From Ruminococcus callidus (GTDB taxonomy: Bacteria > Bacillota > Clostridia > Oscillospirales > Ruminococcaceae), in the NCBI RefSeq assembly GCF_020709055.1, contig NZ_JAJFCK010000016.1:1-62894 (forward strand): DNA of 62,894 nt, written 5' to 3'. The notes under the pieces were generated by a model. That model saw nothing but the letters and a program-made list of their open reading frames with translations. It was not told the DNA's origin and did no database searches. The position numbers and the translations under genes were made by a program. Shown here piece by piece: positions 7,420 to 16,166 of this stretch (positions within the stretch are counted from its first letter, which is position 1; each line of letters opens with the position of its first letter).

Positions 7420-8889
7420 TCAGGAATTCCGGCGCTTGATCCAGACAACAATACCGGTTGCCATAATGACAACAGGAACAACTGTGAGGACAATGATCAG
7501 ACCTCTTGCAAAGGACGCATCCTGTAAGGAGATGTAATCGTTGCTGCTGGTCTTTGCGGCGATTTCCATATCGATGTCGCTGTCGTACATCCAGCTGATG
7601 GTGCTCAGGAACAGATAAACCGGAACGATTACCGTTTCGCTGGAAACGTGGGTGTCGTCGATAAATTCTGCGTTGCCGAATACCACCATCTTGGATTCCG
7701 AACGTGCGTTGTTGAGGGAGTAAGCTGCCAGCATCAGAGATGAGCCGCTCTGTTCCTCCGGATCGTCGCTGACACCGCCGTACGGTTCGCCGACTGCGGA
7801 ATCATAGGTGGTGATGAGGGGCGCAATGGTGTACTTGCCGTTCTCATCATAATAGTGGAAGCTGCGGGATTCCGGCATAAAGGTGTACAGATTCTGGTCG
7901 ATCAGCGAGGAAGTCAGGTCGGCCGCATCGCTGTCATCGTCCAGTTCGTGGAGTTCGCACTGAACGGTGGTGTTGTCGCCGGAAATGTGGTAGGACGAAT
8001 TGGTCTCGTATACCTTGTCGTAGTCCATGGTAAAGCCGTAGTCTGACATGATCTTTTCCAGATTGGTATAGGCAAATTCGCCGCCGTTGGGGGACATGAG
8101 CAGGGAGATGTTTCCGCCGCCGTCCAGATAGGTGTTGATTTTCTGCATCTCGTCCTCGGTGATGTCGGCGCCGGGTGCTGCCACCAGAATCAGCGCTGCA
8201 TCATCCGGAACAGCGTCCACTTCCGAGAGGTTCAGGGACTTTGCATTATAATTGTAGTTGGTGAGGTTCTTGGAGAATGTGGAGTACTGATCCAGCGATT
8301 TTTCGCCGTGTCCGGTGAGGAAGTAGATGGTGGGGGTGAACTGTTCTACCACACCTTTGATGGTGCCGGTGATGAGATTTTCACCCACGAAGTCCTCGCC
8401 GGTGGTGTTGCCGTCGCTGTCGGTGTATGTGTTGTACATAGAGGAGCCCGGCAGACGCTTTTCCACGCCGTTGCAGACAAAGACCATGTCACCTGTGGAC
8501 AGCGTGTAGGCGTTGCCCTCGTTGATTTTCTTCATGGTGTCCTCATCCTTGTTCGGGTCGAAGTCGATGAGGTTGATGCAGTCGTGGGCGGAATAGGCGA
8601 GCAGTGCACGGTACAGCGTCAGGGTAGAGGCGTCCGATTCCAGTTCGTCCATCTTTGCCAGCAGGTAGAAGTCTACAGTCACATTTTCCTGATCCAGCTT
8701 GTCCAGATAGGATTCTGTGGTATCGCTCAGACTGTACTGCTTGTTGGGCGAGATGTCCCAGCTGATACCAAGACGTGCAACGATCATGTTTAAGATGATT
8801 GCAATGACCAGCACCAGAACGGCGAGAAGCCATGCCATGCCGGCGAATTTGGTGTTTTTCCAGTTGCGGAACTTTTGATTTTGACTCAT
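7420..8889 (-). CDS. GldG-family ABC transporter auxiliary protein
   Basis: 489 residues. A membrane segment near the N-terminus (about 15-37), a long extracytoplasmic ABC_transp_aux/GldG-like region (with 'TIYFLTGHGEKSLD' and 'LILVAAPGADITEDEMQKI', a GATase-like Rossmann fold), and a C-terminal membrane segment (about 460-482) ending in Lys/Arg residues. Together with the permease and ATPase upstream it forms a Gld-type transporter. In Bacteroidota that system is linked to gliding; in Clostridia it is common, with an unproven role (export or envelope maintenance). RBS is a run of G residues 8 nt before the start; the gene starts 6 bp after the permease gene. Confidence 0.85.
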   Translation of the reverse strand: MSQNQKFRNWKNTKFAGMAWLLAVLVLVIAIILNMIVARLGISWDISPNKQYSLSDTTESYLDKLDQENVTVDFYLLAKMDELESDASTLTLYRALLAYSAHDCINLIDFDPNKDEDTMKKINEGNAYTLSTGDMVFVCNGVEKRLPGSSMYNTYTDSDGNTTGEDFVGENLITGTIKGVVEQFTPTIYFLTGHGEKSLDQYSTFSKNLTNYNYNAKSLNLSEVDAVPDDAALILVAAPGADITEDEMQKINTYLDGGGNISLLMSPNGGEFAYTNLEKIMSDYGFTMDYDKVYETNSSYHISGDNTTVQCELHELDDDSDAADLTSSLIDQNLYTFMPESRSFHYYDENGKYTIAPLITTYDSAVGEPYGGVSDDPEEQSGSSLMLAAYSLNNARSESKMVVFGNAEFIDDTHVSSETVIVPVYLFLSTISWMYDSDIDMEIAAKTSSNDYISLQDASFARGLIIVLTVVPVVIMATGIVVWIKRRNS

Positions 8890-8895
8890 GAATGC

Positions 8896-9627
8896 TTACC
8901 CCCTGCTCCAGCGTCTTTTTTCCACAGAGATGATGGTCCAGATCAGGAACACAAGGATTTCTGTCACATAGCCCAGCAAATCGGAGATTTGCAGAAGACC
9001 CTGGGAAAATACATAGAATTTCGTTTGATTGGAGAACCAGTCCAGAACATCGGAGAGAATCGGGATGCTGGAGAGGTATGCAGTCTGTGCGGCGTTGTCC
9101 ATCAGCAGCAGAAGCAGCATTGCCAGCTCACTGATCAGAATGGCGATCAGCGGCATTTCTGTCAGCGAGGAGATGAAAATGCCCAGTGCAGCGCAGACCA
9201 GACCGAACAGGAAGAAACCGATGTAAGTGCAGATCAGGCTCTCCCAGATGACACGGCCATAAATGGAGGTGACGATGGGGTAGAACAGGGAGGCAACCAG
9301 CATGATCAGCAGAATGGTCGCTGTTGCCAGAAACTTTGCCAGCACGATCTGTGTCACATTCAGCGGGCTGGAGAGCAGCAGCGTCTCCGTACCGTTTTTC
9401 CGTTCCTCCGCAAACGCACGCATGGTGAGCAGCGGGATGAGGAAGATGAAGTAGAACAGATTGGTGTAGAAAATCGTGGGGAAGGAAAATTCATAGGTGG
9501 CTGAGCTGACATTGGAAATATCCATGACCAGCGTCAGGGAGAAGGTTGCCATAAAGAAGGCAATGACAAAATAAGCGACAGGCGATAGAAAATAGCTCTG
9601 CAGCTCTTTTTTATATAGTGCAAACAT
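8896..9627 (-). CDS. ABC-2 type transporter permease (GldF-like)
   Basis: 243 residues with six predicted membrane segments. The N-terminus 'FALYKKELQSYFLSPVAYFV' and the motif 'MRAFAEERKNGTETLLLSSP' are characteristic of the ABC-2/GldF permease family. It forms the membrane channel of the transporter whose ATPase is encoded just upstream (6-bp gap, RBS AAGGAGG). Confidence 0.9.
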   Translation of the reverse strand: MFALYKKELQSYFLSPVAYFVIAFFMATFSLTLVMDISNVSSATYEFSFPTIFYTNLFYFIFLIPLLTMRAFAEERKNGTETLLLSSPLNVTQIVLAKFLATATILLIMLVASLFYPIVTSIYGRVIWESLICTYIGFFLFGLVCAALGIFISSLTEMPLIAILISELAMLLLLLMDNAAQTAYLSSIPILSDVLDWFSNQTKFYVFSQGLLQISDLLGYVTEILVFLIWTIISVEKRRWSRG

Positions 9628-9633
9628 GCGGCG

Positions 9634-10701
9634 TTAATCCTCCTTGGTTTCAGATTCCGCCGAATCCTCGGAATCTGTTTCTGACGGTGTCTCTTCTTCG
9701 GCACCATTGGTTTCTGCGGCATCCTCTTCCGCCATCTCGTCGAGCAGGTCTTTCAGGCTGGTACGCTTTTCCGGCTGGTTGACCAGCTTGACAAATACCT
9801 GTTCCAGATTCTTCTTCTCGGCGGAGACCTCCAGCACTTCCAGTCCACGCTGGAGCAGAGCGGACAGCAGGGCATTTCGGATGCTCTCATCCTGAATCTC
9901 CACGTCGTAGGTGTAGACACCGGTTTTGACGAACTGGATGTTGCCGACACGGACAACGCCCTCCACGCCTCTGGCAACCTTGCTGACTTCGCGGGAGCTG
10001 CCCTGTACCTTCAGGCGCAGTATTGTACCGCTCTCCATGCTTTCTTCCAGATGTTCAATGGTGTCGTCTGCCTTGATCTCGCCGTGGTTGATGACCACAA
10101 TACGGTCGCAGACGGCGCTGATCTCGCCCAGAATGTGGGAGCTGAGAATGATCGCATGGTTGTGGCGCAGATCTAATATAATGTTGCGCACTTCCATCAG
10201 CTGGGTGGGGTCGAGTCCGACCGTCGGCTCGTCCAGAATCAGAACGGGCGGATCGCCCAGCAGTGCCTGCGCAAATCCCACACGCTGTTTGTAGCCCTTG
10301 GAGAGGTTGCGGATCAGACGCTTCTGCACGTCAGTGATCTTCAGGCGTTCCATGACACGCTCCACCTCGCTCTTGCGCTTGACGGCGGGGATGCCCTTGA
10401 GTCCGGCGGCGAAGTGCAGATACTCCCGTACCTTCATATCCGGATAGATGGGCGGGATCTCCGGCAGGAATCCGATGCAGCGCTTTGCCTTGACCGGCTG
10501 CTGCGCAATGTCATAGCCATTGATGACGACCGTTCCGCTGGTGGACGGGATGACACCTGCCATGATGTTCAGCGTGGTGGACTTTCCGGCGCCGTTGGGG
10601 CCGAGAAAGCCGAGGACTTCGTTTTCTTTTATGGTAAAGCTGACCCCTTTCAGGGCGGCTTTATGTCCATAGTACTTGGTCAGATTTTGAATTTCAACCA
10701 T
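9634..10701 (-). CDS. ABC transporter ATP-binding protein (GldA-like)
   Basis: 355 residues. Walker A GPNGAGKST (about 36-44), signature LSKGYKQRVGFAQ, Walker B VLILDEP and the H-loop 'IILSSH' are all intact, so it should power the permease. A regulatory or dimer segment follows (about 225-305), and the protein ends in a very acidic Glu/Asp/Ser/Thr tail (about 320-355), longer than usual for the family. First gene of the four-gene minus-strand operon; RBS AAAGGAG. No convincing sigma-A promoter could be assigned upstream. Confidence 0.92.
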   Translation of the reverse strand: MVEIQNLTKYYGHKAALKGVSFTIKENEVLGFLGPNGAGKSTTLNIMAGVIPSTSGTVVINGYDIAQQPVKAKRCIGFLPEIPPIYPDMKVREYLHFAAGLKGIPAVKRKSEVERVMERLKITDVQKRLIRNLSKGYKQRVGFAQALLGDPPVLILDEPTVGLDPTQLMEVRNIILDLRHNHAIILSSHILGEISAVCDRIVVINHGEIKADDTIEHLEESMESGTILRLKVQGSSREVSKVARGVEGVVRVGNIQFVKTGVYTYDVEIQDESIRNALLSALLQRGLEVLEVSAEKKNLEQVFVKLVNQPEKRTSLKDLLDEMAEEDAAETNGAEEETPSETDSEDSAESETKED

Positions 10702-11080
10702 AAAAAACTCCTTTCTGTTTTTTCATGATGCTGCGGCTGGCCTCCCTCAGAAAAAACATGTACCTTTATATTATCTCAAAATAATATATCTCTGTCGTGA
10801 CTGTTATGTAACCATATTATGAAACATAGGGAAAATGGATAAAATCCGCACAGGATTTCAGCCGGAAAATGGGCGGTATCGCAAAAACACCGGCTTTAGT
10901 ATGCCATGGCTTTGTGAAAGCTGCGTGAAAAAAAGATGCGGATTGTGCGAAAGACAAAAAAATCATGGAAAATCTGCATGACTCGCCGAAAAATAGTGTC
11001 AAAGTGCACAAAACAAAGCCTTGGAATCTGTCTATTGCTACAAAAAATTGAAAATGGGTGCGTGGAATTTGTGCAAAGGG
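10702..11080. other. Gene-free stretch between the ABC operon and GH48
   Basis: About 380 bp with no supported gene. It is AT-rich near 10760-10830, where the ABC operon promoter should lie on the minus strand, but only weak -10-like sequences (TATATT, TAATAT) without good -35 boxes are seen. No terminator, tRNA or repeat was recognised. Confidence 0.5.
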
Positions 11081-11109
11081 TTGACACGGGTTGCAAAGAG
11101 GTGTATAAT
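11081..11109 (+). promoter_or_regulatory. Consensus sigma-A promoter of the GH48 gene
   Basis: TTGACA (11081-11086), 17-bp spacer, TATAAT (11104-11109). Predicted start near 11116, giving a leader of about 160 nt. Confidence 0.92.
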
Positions 11110-11137
11110 TTTTGATATGAAAGTAGGTGCTCCTGTG

Positions 11138-11156
11138 TGCATTTTGTGAAAATGCA
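11138..11156 (+). promoter_or_regulatory. Stem-loop in the GH48 leader
   Basis: Perfect 8-bp hairpin TGCATTTT / AAAATGCA with a 3-nt loop, about 22 nt after the predicted transcription start. There is no T-run, so it is not a terminator; it may stabilise the mRNA 5' end. Confidence 0.5.
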
Positions 11157-11275
11157 GGGGGTTCCTCAAATCCGTGTGGCGGTTTGCCTGCGTCGGATTC
11201 GACTGGAACCCGGCTGCCCGCAAATTGCCATGTTTCCTATTTTCTACATTATTTTTGAGAGGGGAATTTCAAGAA

Positions 11276-14215
11276 ATGCAATTCAAGAAAAGTAAAACCG
11301 TTTTGGCTGCGATTCTGGCTGCTGCAATGACTTGTTCGGCTGTTCTGCCGACTGCCGCTTCTGCAGCTGGCACCCGCACCAAGGAAGAGGCCTATGGTGA
11401 CAGCACCTATGCAGAGCGCTTCATGTCTCTGTACGATGACGTTGTTACCAATGGTCAGCAGAACGGCTATTTGTCCCAGAGCTCCGTGGCTAACGGCGGT
11501 TTCGGTGTACCGTATCACTCGGTAGAGGAACTGTGTATCGAGGCTCCGGACTACGGTCATGAAACCACATCTGAGGCTCTGTCCTACTTGGTATGGGTTG
11601 CTGCAATGCGTGATAACATTGTCAACCAGGGCAAGACCAAGAGAGTTGATGGCCAGGCTGATACCGTTGGCGATCTGGCAAAGGCATGGAAGACCATGGA
11701 AGCTACCATGATTCCGGATCAGCAGAACAGCTTCATGAGCAAGGGCAGCTCTCTGAGTGCTACTTACAGCGATGAGTGGCCGCAGATTGAGAATTATCCG
11801 ACTGCTATGCAGGACGGCAACAAGGCTCAGAACCCGATCCACAACTATTTCTGCAATGCATACGGCAGCGATAAGGGTCTGTACCTGATGCACTGGCTGG
11901 CTGACGTTGATGACTGGTATGGATTCGGCGCAGCAAACGGCAGCCAGGGTGCACAGCAGAACGTAAGCGGCAGCTTCACTCTGATCAACACCTTCCAGCG
12001 TGGTGAGCAGGAGTCCTGCTGGGAAACCATTCCGCATGCCTGCGTAGACCTGCACGACAAGGGCTACGGTATCCGCGGCAACGGCGGTATGAAGGGCTTC
12101 TTCAACACCGAGGCAACTCCGGCTGAGCAGTGGTCTTACACCAATGCGCCGGACGCAGAAGACCGTGCAATCCAGGCTGTTTACGATGCAAACAGATGGG
12201 GTGTTGGCGATCAGACGGTTGACTCCAAGTGGGGCGGCAGCCAGTCCATCTCCGCTCTTGCCGGTAAGATGGGTGACGAAGCTCGTAACAACATGTATGA
12301 TAAGTACTACAAGGAAATCGGCTGTGCAGGCAACGTTTGGTCCAACGGTAACGGTAATCCGGAAGTTGGTAAGCACTACCTGATGAACTGGTACACTTCC
12401 TGGGGCGGCGCACTAGACGGCTCTTGGGCATGGCAGATCGGCGCATCTCACTGCCACGAATTCTATCAGAACCCGCTGGCTGCATACGCTCTGGTAAATG
12501 ATTCTCAGCTGAATGCTGGCATGAAGGCTACCGGCGCTACTGACGACTACAAGGCTTCTCTGGAAAGACAGATGGAACTGTATCTGTGGCTGCTGTCCAG
12601 CGACGGTCCGATCGCCGGCGGCTGCACCAACTCCTGGGGCGGTCAGTATCAGGCATATCCGGCTGGTCAGTCTACTTTCCACGACATGGCATATCTGGAA
12701 CACCCGGTATATGCTGACCCGGGTTCCAACCACTGGATTGGTAACCAGGTATGGGCAGTTCAGCGTCTGGCAGAACTGTACTATGTTGTCAAGGAAAACG
12801 GCGACGGCGGCGTACAGGTTGGCGGCATGAGCATGACCGCAGCTCTGGAAAAGATTCTGGATCGCTGGGTAGGCTGGTTCATGGACAACACTGTTCTGGG
12901 TAAGGCTAATGCTACCAAGACTTTTGATGCTTACTATGAGCCGTATGACACTACCATGAGCACCTTCACAATTCCGGATCTGTCCAAGGGTGTAACCGAT
13001 GACGGTACTTCCTTCTCCATTCCGTCCAGCCTGATCTGGAGCGGTCAGCCGGAGTCCTGGACTGGTACTTACCAGGAGAACAGCAAGCTGACCTGCACCA
13101 TCGTTGGCTATGGCGACGGCGACCTGGGATGCGTATCTTCTCTGGCAAATACTCTGATCTACTATGCAAAGGCAAAGGGCGTTTCCAGCGACATCGATGC
13201 TTGCAAGGCTGCTTACGAGAGCAAGAAGTCTGGCGACAGCGGCGATGCACTGGCTCAGCAGTCCCTGTATCTGGCAAAGGAACTCCTTGACAGAGAGTGG
13301 AACAGCTTCCGTGATGATATCGGTCTGGGCGTATCCGACCACAACACCAACCTGCCGAGACTGTGGAACACCAAGGTGGTTCTGCCGAATGGCACAAGAG
13401 CAAATGGTAAGGGTGAAGTTCTGGCTGCTGACCGTTACACTGGTACGATGCCGAATGGCGACACCGTTAAGGATGGCGCAACATTCGTTGACATTCGTTC
13501 CAACTATAAGAACAGCCCGATGTATGAGGAAGCTCTGTCTTACTATGAGAAGGACGGCAACTGCGACAACTACTACTTCACACTCCACAGATTCTGGCAC
13601 GCAGGCGATATCATGATGGCTCTGGGTACCATGAACGAACTGTATCCGGATGTAAAGCCGGGTCCGACCAGTGAGGATGATGGTCCGGTTGTAACTCCGT
13701 CTGAGATTACCATCGCTGTTGGTGAGACCGAGACTCTGAAGCCGAACAAGGACAACTGCAAGTTCGATTCTGCTGATTCCAGCATTGCATCTGTTGATGA
13801 AAACGGCACTGTAACTGGTGTATCTGAGGGTGAAACTACCATCACTGTAACCGACGAGAACGGCAAGACCGCAACAGTTAAGGTAACTGTAACTGCTGCT
13901 GAGACTACCACCACGACTGAGGCTGCTACCACAGAGAACACTACTGCTGAAACTACCGCAAGCGACAGCACTGAAACCACTGCTGTAACAACGGTTAGCA
14001 CTCCGGACGGCGTTCTGCTGGGTGACGTAAACCTGGATGGCGAAGTTGACCTGTCTGACGCAGTTCTGCTGAACAAGGCAGTTGCTGGTGCAGTAACTCT
14101 GAACGAACAGGCTACCCTGAATGCAGACTGCAACAAGGGCGTTGGTATCACTGCTGACGATAGCATGAGCCTGCTGAAGTTCCTGGTACACCTGATCAAC
14201 GCTCTGCCGGAGTAA
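11276..14215 (+). CDS. Glycoside hydrolase family 48 cellulase with BIG2 domain and dockerin
   Basis: 979 residues. Signal peptide (about 1-29), GH48 catalytic domain (about 32-790), a bacterial Ig-like BIG2 domain (about 804-875), a Thr/Glu linker, and a type I dockerin (915-979). GH48 enzymes are processive reducing-end cellobiohydrolases and usually the most abundant cellulosome enzyme. The segment EAPDYGHETTSEA (89-101) holds the acid Glu (Glu100) and the second conserved Glu (Glu89) by analogy with Clostridium Cel48F. The start at 11276 (MQFKKSKT) follows GAGAGGGGA; an upstream in-frame ATG at 11174 would precede the signal peptide with unrelated residues. Codons are strongly biased, typical of a highly expressed gene. 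Monocistronic. Confidence 0.97.
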   Translation: MQFKKSKTVLAAILAAAMTCSAVLPTAASAAGTRTKEEAYGDSTYAERFMSLYDDVVTNGQQNGYLSQSSVANGGFGVPYHSVEELCIEAPDYGHETTSEALSYLVWVAAMRDNIVNQGKTKRVDGQADTVGDLAKAWKTMEATMIPDQQNSFMSKGSSLSATYSDEWPQIENYPTAMQDGNKAQNPIHNYFCNAYGSDKGLYLMHWLADVDDWYGFGAANGSQGAQQNVSGSFTLINTFQRGEQESCWETIPHACVDLHDKGYGIRGNGGMKGFFNTEATPAEQWSYTNAPDAEDRAIQAVYDANRWGVGDQTVDSKWGGSQSISALAGKMGDEARNNMYDKYYKEIGCAGNVWSNGNGNPEVGKHYLMNWYTSWGGALDGSWAWQIGASHCHEFYQNPLAAYALVNDSQLNAGMKATGATDDYKASLERQMELYLWLLSSDGPIAGGCTNSWGGQYQAYPAGQSTFHDMAYLEHPVYADPGSNHWIGNQVWAVQRLAELYYVVKENGDGGVQVGGMSMTAALEKILDRWVGWFMDNTVLGKANATKTFDAYYEPYDTTMSTFTIPDLSKGVTDDGTSFSIPSSLIWSGQPESWTGTYQENSKLTCTIVGYGDGDLGCVSSLANTLIYYAKAKGVSSDIDACKAAYESKKSGDSGDALAQQSLYLAKELLDREWNSFRDDIGLGVSDHNTNLPRLWNTKVVLPNGTRANGKGEVLAADRYTGTMPNGDTVKDGATFVDIRSNYKNSPMYEEALSYYEKDGNCDNYYFTLHRFWHAGDIMMALGTMNELYPDVKPGPTSEDDGPVVTPSEITIAVGETETLKPNKDNCKFDSADSSIASVDENGTVTGVSEGETTITVTDENGKTATVKVTVTAAETTTTTEAATTENTTAETTASDSTETTAVTTVSTPDGVLLGDVNLDGEVDLSDAVLLNKAVAGAVTLNEQATLNADCNKGVGITADDSMSLLKFLVHLINALPE

Positions 14216-14284
14216 TGACGGGATACCAAAATAATTGACGAAATGGCTGCGGACTTTTAGAAACAGCCTGTCATAAATGTGCGG

Positions 14285-14319
14285 AAGCGCTGCTGCCCTT
14301 CGGGGCGGTGGCGCTTTTG
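14285..14319 (+). terminator. Terminator of the GH48 gene
   Basis: AAGCGC (14285-14290) pairs with GCGCTT (14311-14316) around an inner GC-rich stem with a TTC loop; a short T-run follows. Confidence 0.7.
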
Positions 14320-14352
14320 TGCGCTGTGGTTGGGAAATTTTCTGAGAAGCAC

Positions 14353-14381
14353 TTGATTTTCTACCGGAAAAATGATATAAT
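14353..14381 (+). promoter_or_regulatory. Sigma-A promoter of the yicC-thiN operon
   Basis: TTGATT (14353-14358), 17-bp spacer, TATAAT (14376-14381), 36 bp before yicC. Confidence 0.8.
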
Positions 14382-14417
14382 AAGATATTACAAAGGTTGC
14401 AGAGAGAGGTGACATAA

Positions 14418-15332
14418 ATGAAAAGTATGACTGGATACGGTCGGGCAGCATCGCAGACGGAGCGGTATGACATCACGGTGGAGGTGCATTCTGTCAACCA
14501 CCGGTTTCTGGAAGCCTCGGTTCGGCTGCCACGCAGTTTCGGGTACTTAGAAGAGAAGATCAAGGAACAGGTGCAGCAGAACGTTTCCCGTGGAAAAGTG
14601 GAAGTTTCGCTCTCGATGCAGCCGGTTTCCTCGAAAACGACAACCGTGGAGCTTGACCACGATGTGGTTCAGGCATATCTCTCTGCCATCGAGCAGGAGA
14701 ACGTGCGCTTGCAGAAGCAGGCAGAAAATGATACGGCTGCGGAGTCCTATCGCATCGAACCAGATCTGACGCTTTCCACATTGCTGCGAATTCCGGATGC
14801 ATTTCAGGTGCAGCAGGTAGCGGATGATCCGGCGGAAATCTGGGCACAGGTGCAGCCGGTTCTGGCGGAAGCACTGACACAGTTCGTTCAGATGCGCCAG
14901 ACTGAGGGCGAACGTCTGAAGGATGACGTTGCATTCCATCTGACACAGCTGGAACAGATGACCGATCAGGTAGAACAGCTGGTGCCGCAGACGGTGCAGC
15001 AGTACTACGACCGGCTCTACCGGAAAATCACGGAATTGCTGGAAGATCGCACTGTGGAGGAATCCCGTCTGGTGACAGAGGCAGCAGTGGTCGCTGAGAA
15101 AATCGCCGTGGATGAGGAACTGGTGCGGCTGCATAGCCATATTGCACAGTTCCGTGGGTTTCTGGAATCGGCGGAGCCGGTGGGCAGAAAGATGGATTTT
15201 CTGGTGCAGGAGATGAACCGTGAGGTGAATACGACCGGTTCGAAATCGCAGATGCTGGAGATCACCAAGCTTGTGGTGGATATGAAATCAGAGATCGAAA
15301 AAATCAGAGAACAGATTCAAAACATCGAATAA
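14418..15332 (+). CDS. yicC: YicC/YloC family endoribonuclease
   Basis: 304 residues of a YicC-family protein. The N-terminus MKSMTGYGRA and the C-terminal 'SQMLEITKLVVDMKSEIEKIREQIQNIE' are family hallmarks. Members are RNases that act in RNA turnover. RBS GAGAGGTGA. It heads a long operon and sits 17 bp before gmk, the usual partner in Firmicutes. Confidence 0.93.
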   Translation: MKSMTGYGRAASQTERYDITVEVHSVNHRFLEASVRLPRSFGYLEEKIKEQVQQNVSRGKVEVSLSMQPVSSKTTTVELDHDVVQAYLSAIEQENVRLQKQAENDTAAESYRIEPDLTLSTLLRIPDAFQVQQVADDPAEIWAQVQPVLAEALTQFVQMRQTEGERLKDDVAFHLTQLEQMTDQVEQLVPQTVQQYYDRLYRKITELLEDRTVEESRLVTEAAVVAEKIAVDEELVRLHSHIAQFRGFLESAEPVGRKMDFLVQEMNREVNTTGSKSQMLEITKLVVDMKSEIEKIREQIQNIE

Positions 15333-15349
15333 ATGGAGGAGGAAACCGC

Positions 15350-15952
15350 ATGAAAAAAGGAACATTGTTTGTTGTTTCCGGACCGTCCGGCTGCGGAAAG
15401 GGGACGGTTCTGAAAGAGGTACTACAAAATCCCAACCTGTATTTTTCTGTTTCCGCAACGACACGGGAAATCAGACCGGGTGAAGTGGACGGTGTCAGCT
15501 ATCGATTCATGAGCGATGCGCAGTTTGAGGCGATGATCGCAGAGGATGGCTTTTTGGAACATGCCGGTTACTGCGGTCATTACTATGGCTCGCCGAGAAA
15601 GCCGGTGGAAGAGCATCTGGCGATGGGACAGGATGTCATTCTGGAAATTGAGGTTGTCGGTGCTATGAAGGTGCGGGAAACCCGTCCGGATGCTGTCTTT
15701 CTCTTCATTCTGCCGCCGTCGCTGACCGAGCTGGAACGCCGTCTGCGGAAGCGTGGAACAGAGGAAGAGGATGTCATTCAGAAACGTGTTGCACAGGCTG
15801 CCCGTGAAATCGGCTGTGCAAAGGACTACGATTATGTGGTCGTCAATGGGGAACTCTCCAAGGCCGTGGAAGAAGTGAACGCAATTTTGTGCGCAGAATC
15901 TCGAAGAGCGCAGAAAAATCTGGAAGAAATCAATGAGGTGCTTGAGAAATGA
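15350..15952 (+). CDS. gmk: Guanylate kinase
   Basis: 200 residues. Phosphorylates GMP to GDP with ATP in the cytosol. The P-loop GPSGCGKGT lies at about 11-19, and the GMP-binding region 'TTREIRPGEVDGVSYRF' is present. RBS GGAGGAGG. Its stop overlaps the start of rpoZ (ATGA), implying coupled translation. Confidence 0.96.
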   Translation: MKKGTLFVVSGPSGCGKGTVLKEVLQNPNLYFSVSATTREIRPGEVDGVSYRFMSDAQFEAMIAEDGFLEHAGYCGHYYGSPRKPVEEHLAMGQDVILEIEVVGAMKVRETRPDAVFLFILPPSLTELERRLRKRGTEEEDVIQKRVAQAAREIGCAKDYDYVVVNGELSKAVEEVNAILCAESRRAQKNLEEINEVLEK

Positions 15953-16161
15953 ATATGTTAAGACCGTCTGTCAATCAGTTGATCACAAAAAATGAGAGCA
16001 GCTACTCTCTGGTTGTTGGCGTGGCAAAGCGTGCCCGTGAGATTGCCGATGAGCTGTGTAAAGAGGGAAAGCCGCTGGAGGAAAAGCCGGTAAAGACTGC
16101 CATTGCAGAGCTGGCTGCCGGAAAATATCGTATCGTGGACGATGAGAGCCAGACCCGCTGA
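15949..16161 (+). CDS. rpoZ: RNA polymerase omega subunit
   Basis: 70 residues. It begins MNMLRPSVNQL, contains the conserved 'YSLVVGVAKRAREIADE' helix and 'KPVKTAIAELAAGKYRI', and matches omega in length. It aids RNA polymerase assembly. Placed between gmk and priA as in many Firmicutes, overlapping gmk by 4 bp. Confidence 0.95.
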   Translation: MNMLRPSVNQLITKNESSYSLVVGVAKRAREIADELCKEGKPLEEKPVKTAIAELAAGKYRIVDDESQTR

Positions 16162-16166
16162 ACTCC

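Noticed and set aside
11110..11275. Cyclic di-GMP riboswitch in the GH48 leader.
   Set aside because: The conserved GEMM core and tetraloop receptor pattern could not be found.
12413..14563. Very long open frame antisense to the GH48 gene; similar ones lie opposite the LRR gene (1224-3077), prkC (23888-25537), recQ (42247-44349) and ppk (60310-62352).
   Set aside because: They are side effects of biased codon use in well-supported genes on the other strand; none gives a recognisable protein and most lack a ribosome binding site.
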